6,203 nt of DNA from Bifidobacterium breve (GTDB lineage: Bacteria > Actinomycetota > Actinomycetes > UBA12327). Each line of letters starts with the position of its first letter. Position 1 is the first letter of the stretch. Below, piece by piece: positions 5,017 to 6,203 of this stretch. The translations under genes were made by a program, and so were the position numbers. Where the stretch lies: positions 1-6,203 of the forward strand of contig CALQPL010000070.1 of NCBI GenBank assembly GCA_943332445.1, read 5' to 3'. A model generated the notes under the pieces. That model worked only from the letters and a program-made list of their open reading frames with translations, had not been told where the DNA came from and did no database searches.

Positions 5017-6203
5017 CTATTGGGCAGCGTCGGGGTCGATCAGGGTGGCCGGTTTGACCACATCGGGGCCGAATCGGGCCACGGCAGCGTCAATGGCTCG
5101 TTCGGCCTCGGGCCAGCCCTGATCGGGGGCATCGAGGATCAATTGGCGCGAATGGCCGGCCACGGGGGCCAAGCCCTCGATACGCACGCCCACCAACCGA
5201 AGGCGCGCGCGTTGTAGCCCCAAGGCTTCGTACAAAGCTTGGGCCGCTTGCGAGATTTCACGGCTTAGGTCCGTGGGTTCGTTCAACGTCTTGGACCGGG
5301 TGATGGTGGTGAAGTCGGCAAAGCGCACCTTGATCGACACCGTGCGCCCCACTAAACCTTGCTTACGCAATCGCGCTGCAACGCGAGTGGCCAGCCGCAA
5401 GATTTCGCGATGCAAAATCGCTGGATCATCCACGTCTTGTTCAAAGGTGTGTTCGGCACCAATGGATCGCTCACCTGCATCGGCTACGACGCTGCGATCG
5501 TCTTTGCCCCAGGCCAGCGCATACAAATGTTCACCGGTTGCTTTGCCCAATGCGCGTTGCAACGTCTTTTCCGGCGTGTGCGCCACCTCGCGAACAGTGT
5601 TCAAACCCAGGCGCTTGAGTTGTTCTTCGGTCTTAGCTCCCACTCCCCACAGTGCACCAACCGGTAACGGGTGCAAGAACTCCAAGACCTGATCGGCCGG
5701 AACCACAAACAGCCCATCGGGCTTAGCCGCATTCGTCGCGAGCTTGGCCACGAACTTCGACGTGGCCACCCCGACCGAGCACGTAATGCCTTGCTCTGAC
5801 TGGACTCTGGCCCGAATCAGGTCGCCGATGTGGGCTGCGCTTCCCACTCGGCGCAAGGCTCCCGAAACATCCAAGAACGCTTCGTCTAACGACAGCGGCT
5901 CGACATAGGGCGTGAAGGATTTGAAGATTTCCATGACCGCTTTGGACACTTGTGAATAGCGCGACATGTGTGGCGTGAGGATCGTGGCTTGTGGACAGAT
6001 GCGGTGGGCTTGAGTCACCGGCATCGCGGAGCGCACACCCAATGCACGGGCTTCATACGTTGCGCTGAGGACCACACCGCGGTTAGTGCCACCGCCGACG
6101 ATGACCGGTGTACCAACAAGTTCGGGATGATCAATCAATTCCACAGAGGCATAAAACGCATCCATGTCCACGTGCAAGATCGTGCAACCGGTGCCATCTC
6201 CAC
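5017..6203 (-). CDS. dinB: DNA polymerase IV (Y-family translesion polymerase), N-terminus off the window
   Basis: Pol IV copies damaged DNA and extends misaligned primers without proofreading. The frame is open through base 6203; 394 residues are visible. Numbering from the TTG at 6177, the palm starts LHVDMDAFYASVE with metal ligand Asp4 and steric-gate Tyr9, and SLDEAF (96-101) gives Asp98/Glu99. YEARALGVRSAMP (41-53) is the fingers motif, CSVGVATSKFVAKLAT (133-148) the palm signature. LWGVGAKTEEQLKRLG (176-191) is the helix-hairpin-helix thumb; the little finger runs about 237-345. QLILD (345-349) resembles the internal clamp-binding motif of DinB proteins. TTG at 6177 is unlikely to be the start: the frame continues upstream as GDGTGCTI, matching the few residues that normally precede HVDMD in DinB. 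No SOS box is visible because the promoter is outside. No terminator follows the stop. Confidence 0.95.
   Translation of the reverse strand, partial: GDGTGCTILHVDMDAFYASVELIDHPELVGTPVIVGGGTNRGVVLSATYEARALGVRSAMPVTQAHRICPQATILTPHMSRYSQVSKAVMEIFKSFTPYVEPLSLDEAFLDVSGALRRVGSAAHIGDLIRARVQSEQGITCSVGVATSKFVAKLATNAAKPDGLFVVPADQVLEFLHPLPVGALWGVGAKTEEQLKRLGLNTVREVAHTPEKTLQRALGKATGEHLYALAWGKDDRSVVADAGERSIGAEHTFEQDVDDPAILHREILRLATRVAARLRKQGLVGRTVSIKVRFADFTTITRSKTLNEPTDLSREISQAAQALYEALGLQRARLRLVGVRIEGLAPVAGHSRQLILDAPDQGWPEAERAIDAAVARFGPDVVKPATLIDPDAAQ

Overview
The window is a block of eight genes, all read from the minus strand, so transcription runs from the right end to the left. It looks like a member of the Actinomycetota. 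The evidence is a DUF3040 membrane protein (a largely actinobacterial family), a flavin/F420-type luciferase-like oxidoreductase, frequent GTG starts and a moderately GC-rich composition. I cannot name a genus. Two genes run off the ends: a CaiB/BaiF CoA-transferase on the left (its N-terminal 235 residues are present) and DNA polymerase IV on the right (its extreme N-terminus is missing).

Right part (6203-3387): dinB (translesion polymerase) is followed by an 85-bp gap. That gap holds the clearest promoter in the window (TTGACC, 17 bp, TACAGT) and three head-to-tail 9-bp repeats laid over its -10 box and start point. The promoter drives a two-gene toxin-antitoxin module: an excisionase-type winged-helix antitoxin and, overlapping it by 4 nt, a PIN-domain ribonuclease toxin. 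The pair resembles mycobacterial VapBC50. After a 118-bp gap comes a small two-helix DUF3040 membrane protein.

Left part (3326-1): four tightly packed genes look like a catabolic unit. They are a two-domain VOC/glyoxalase-fold protein, a MaoC-type hot-dog hydratase, a luciferase-like (LLM) oxidoreductase and a CaiB/BaiF CoA-transferase. The last three are joined by ATGA and TAATG overlaps and are almost certainly translated from one message. The VOC gene lies 109 bp upstream of the MaoC gene; that gap holds two inverted repeats, one ending exactly at the MaoC Shine-Dalgarno sequence. A reasonable reading is CoA activation by transfer, hydration or dehydration of the thioester, and an oxidation step. 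The substrate cannot be read from the sequence.

The points most worth following are the repeat-covered promoter of the toxin-antitoxin operon, which suggests cooperative Xis-like autorepression; the 8-bp hairpin next to the MaoC ribosome binding site; and the unusual active-site residues in the MaoC and VOC proteins. No RNA genes, IS elements, CRISPR arrays or convincing intrinsic terminators were seen, and no gap between genes exceeds 120 bp.
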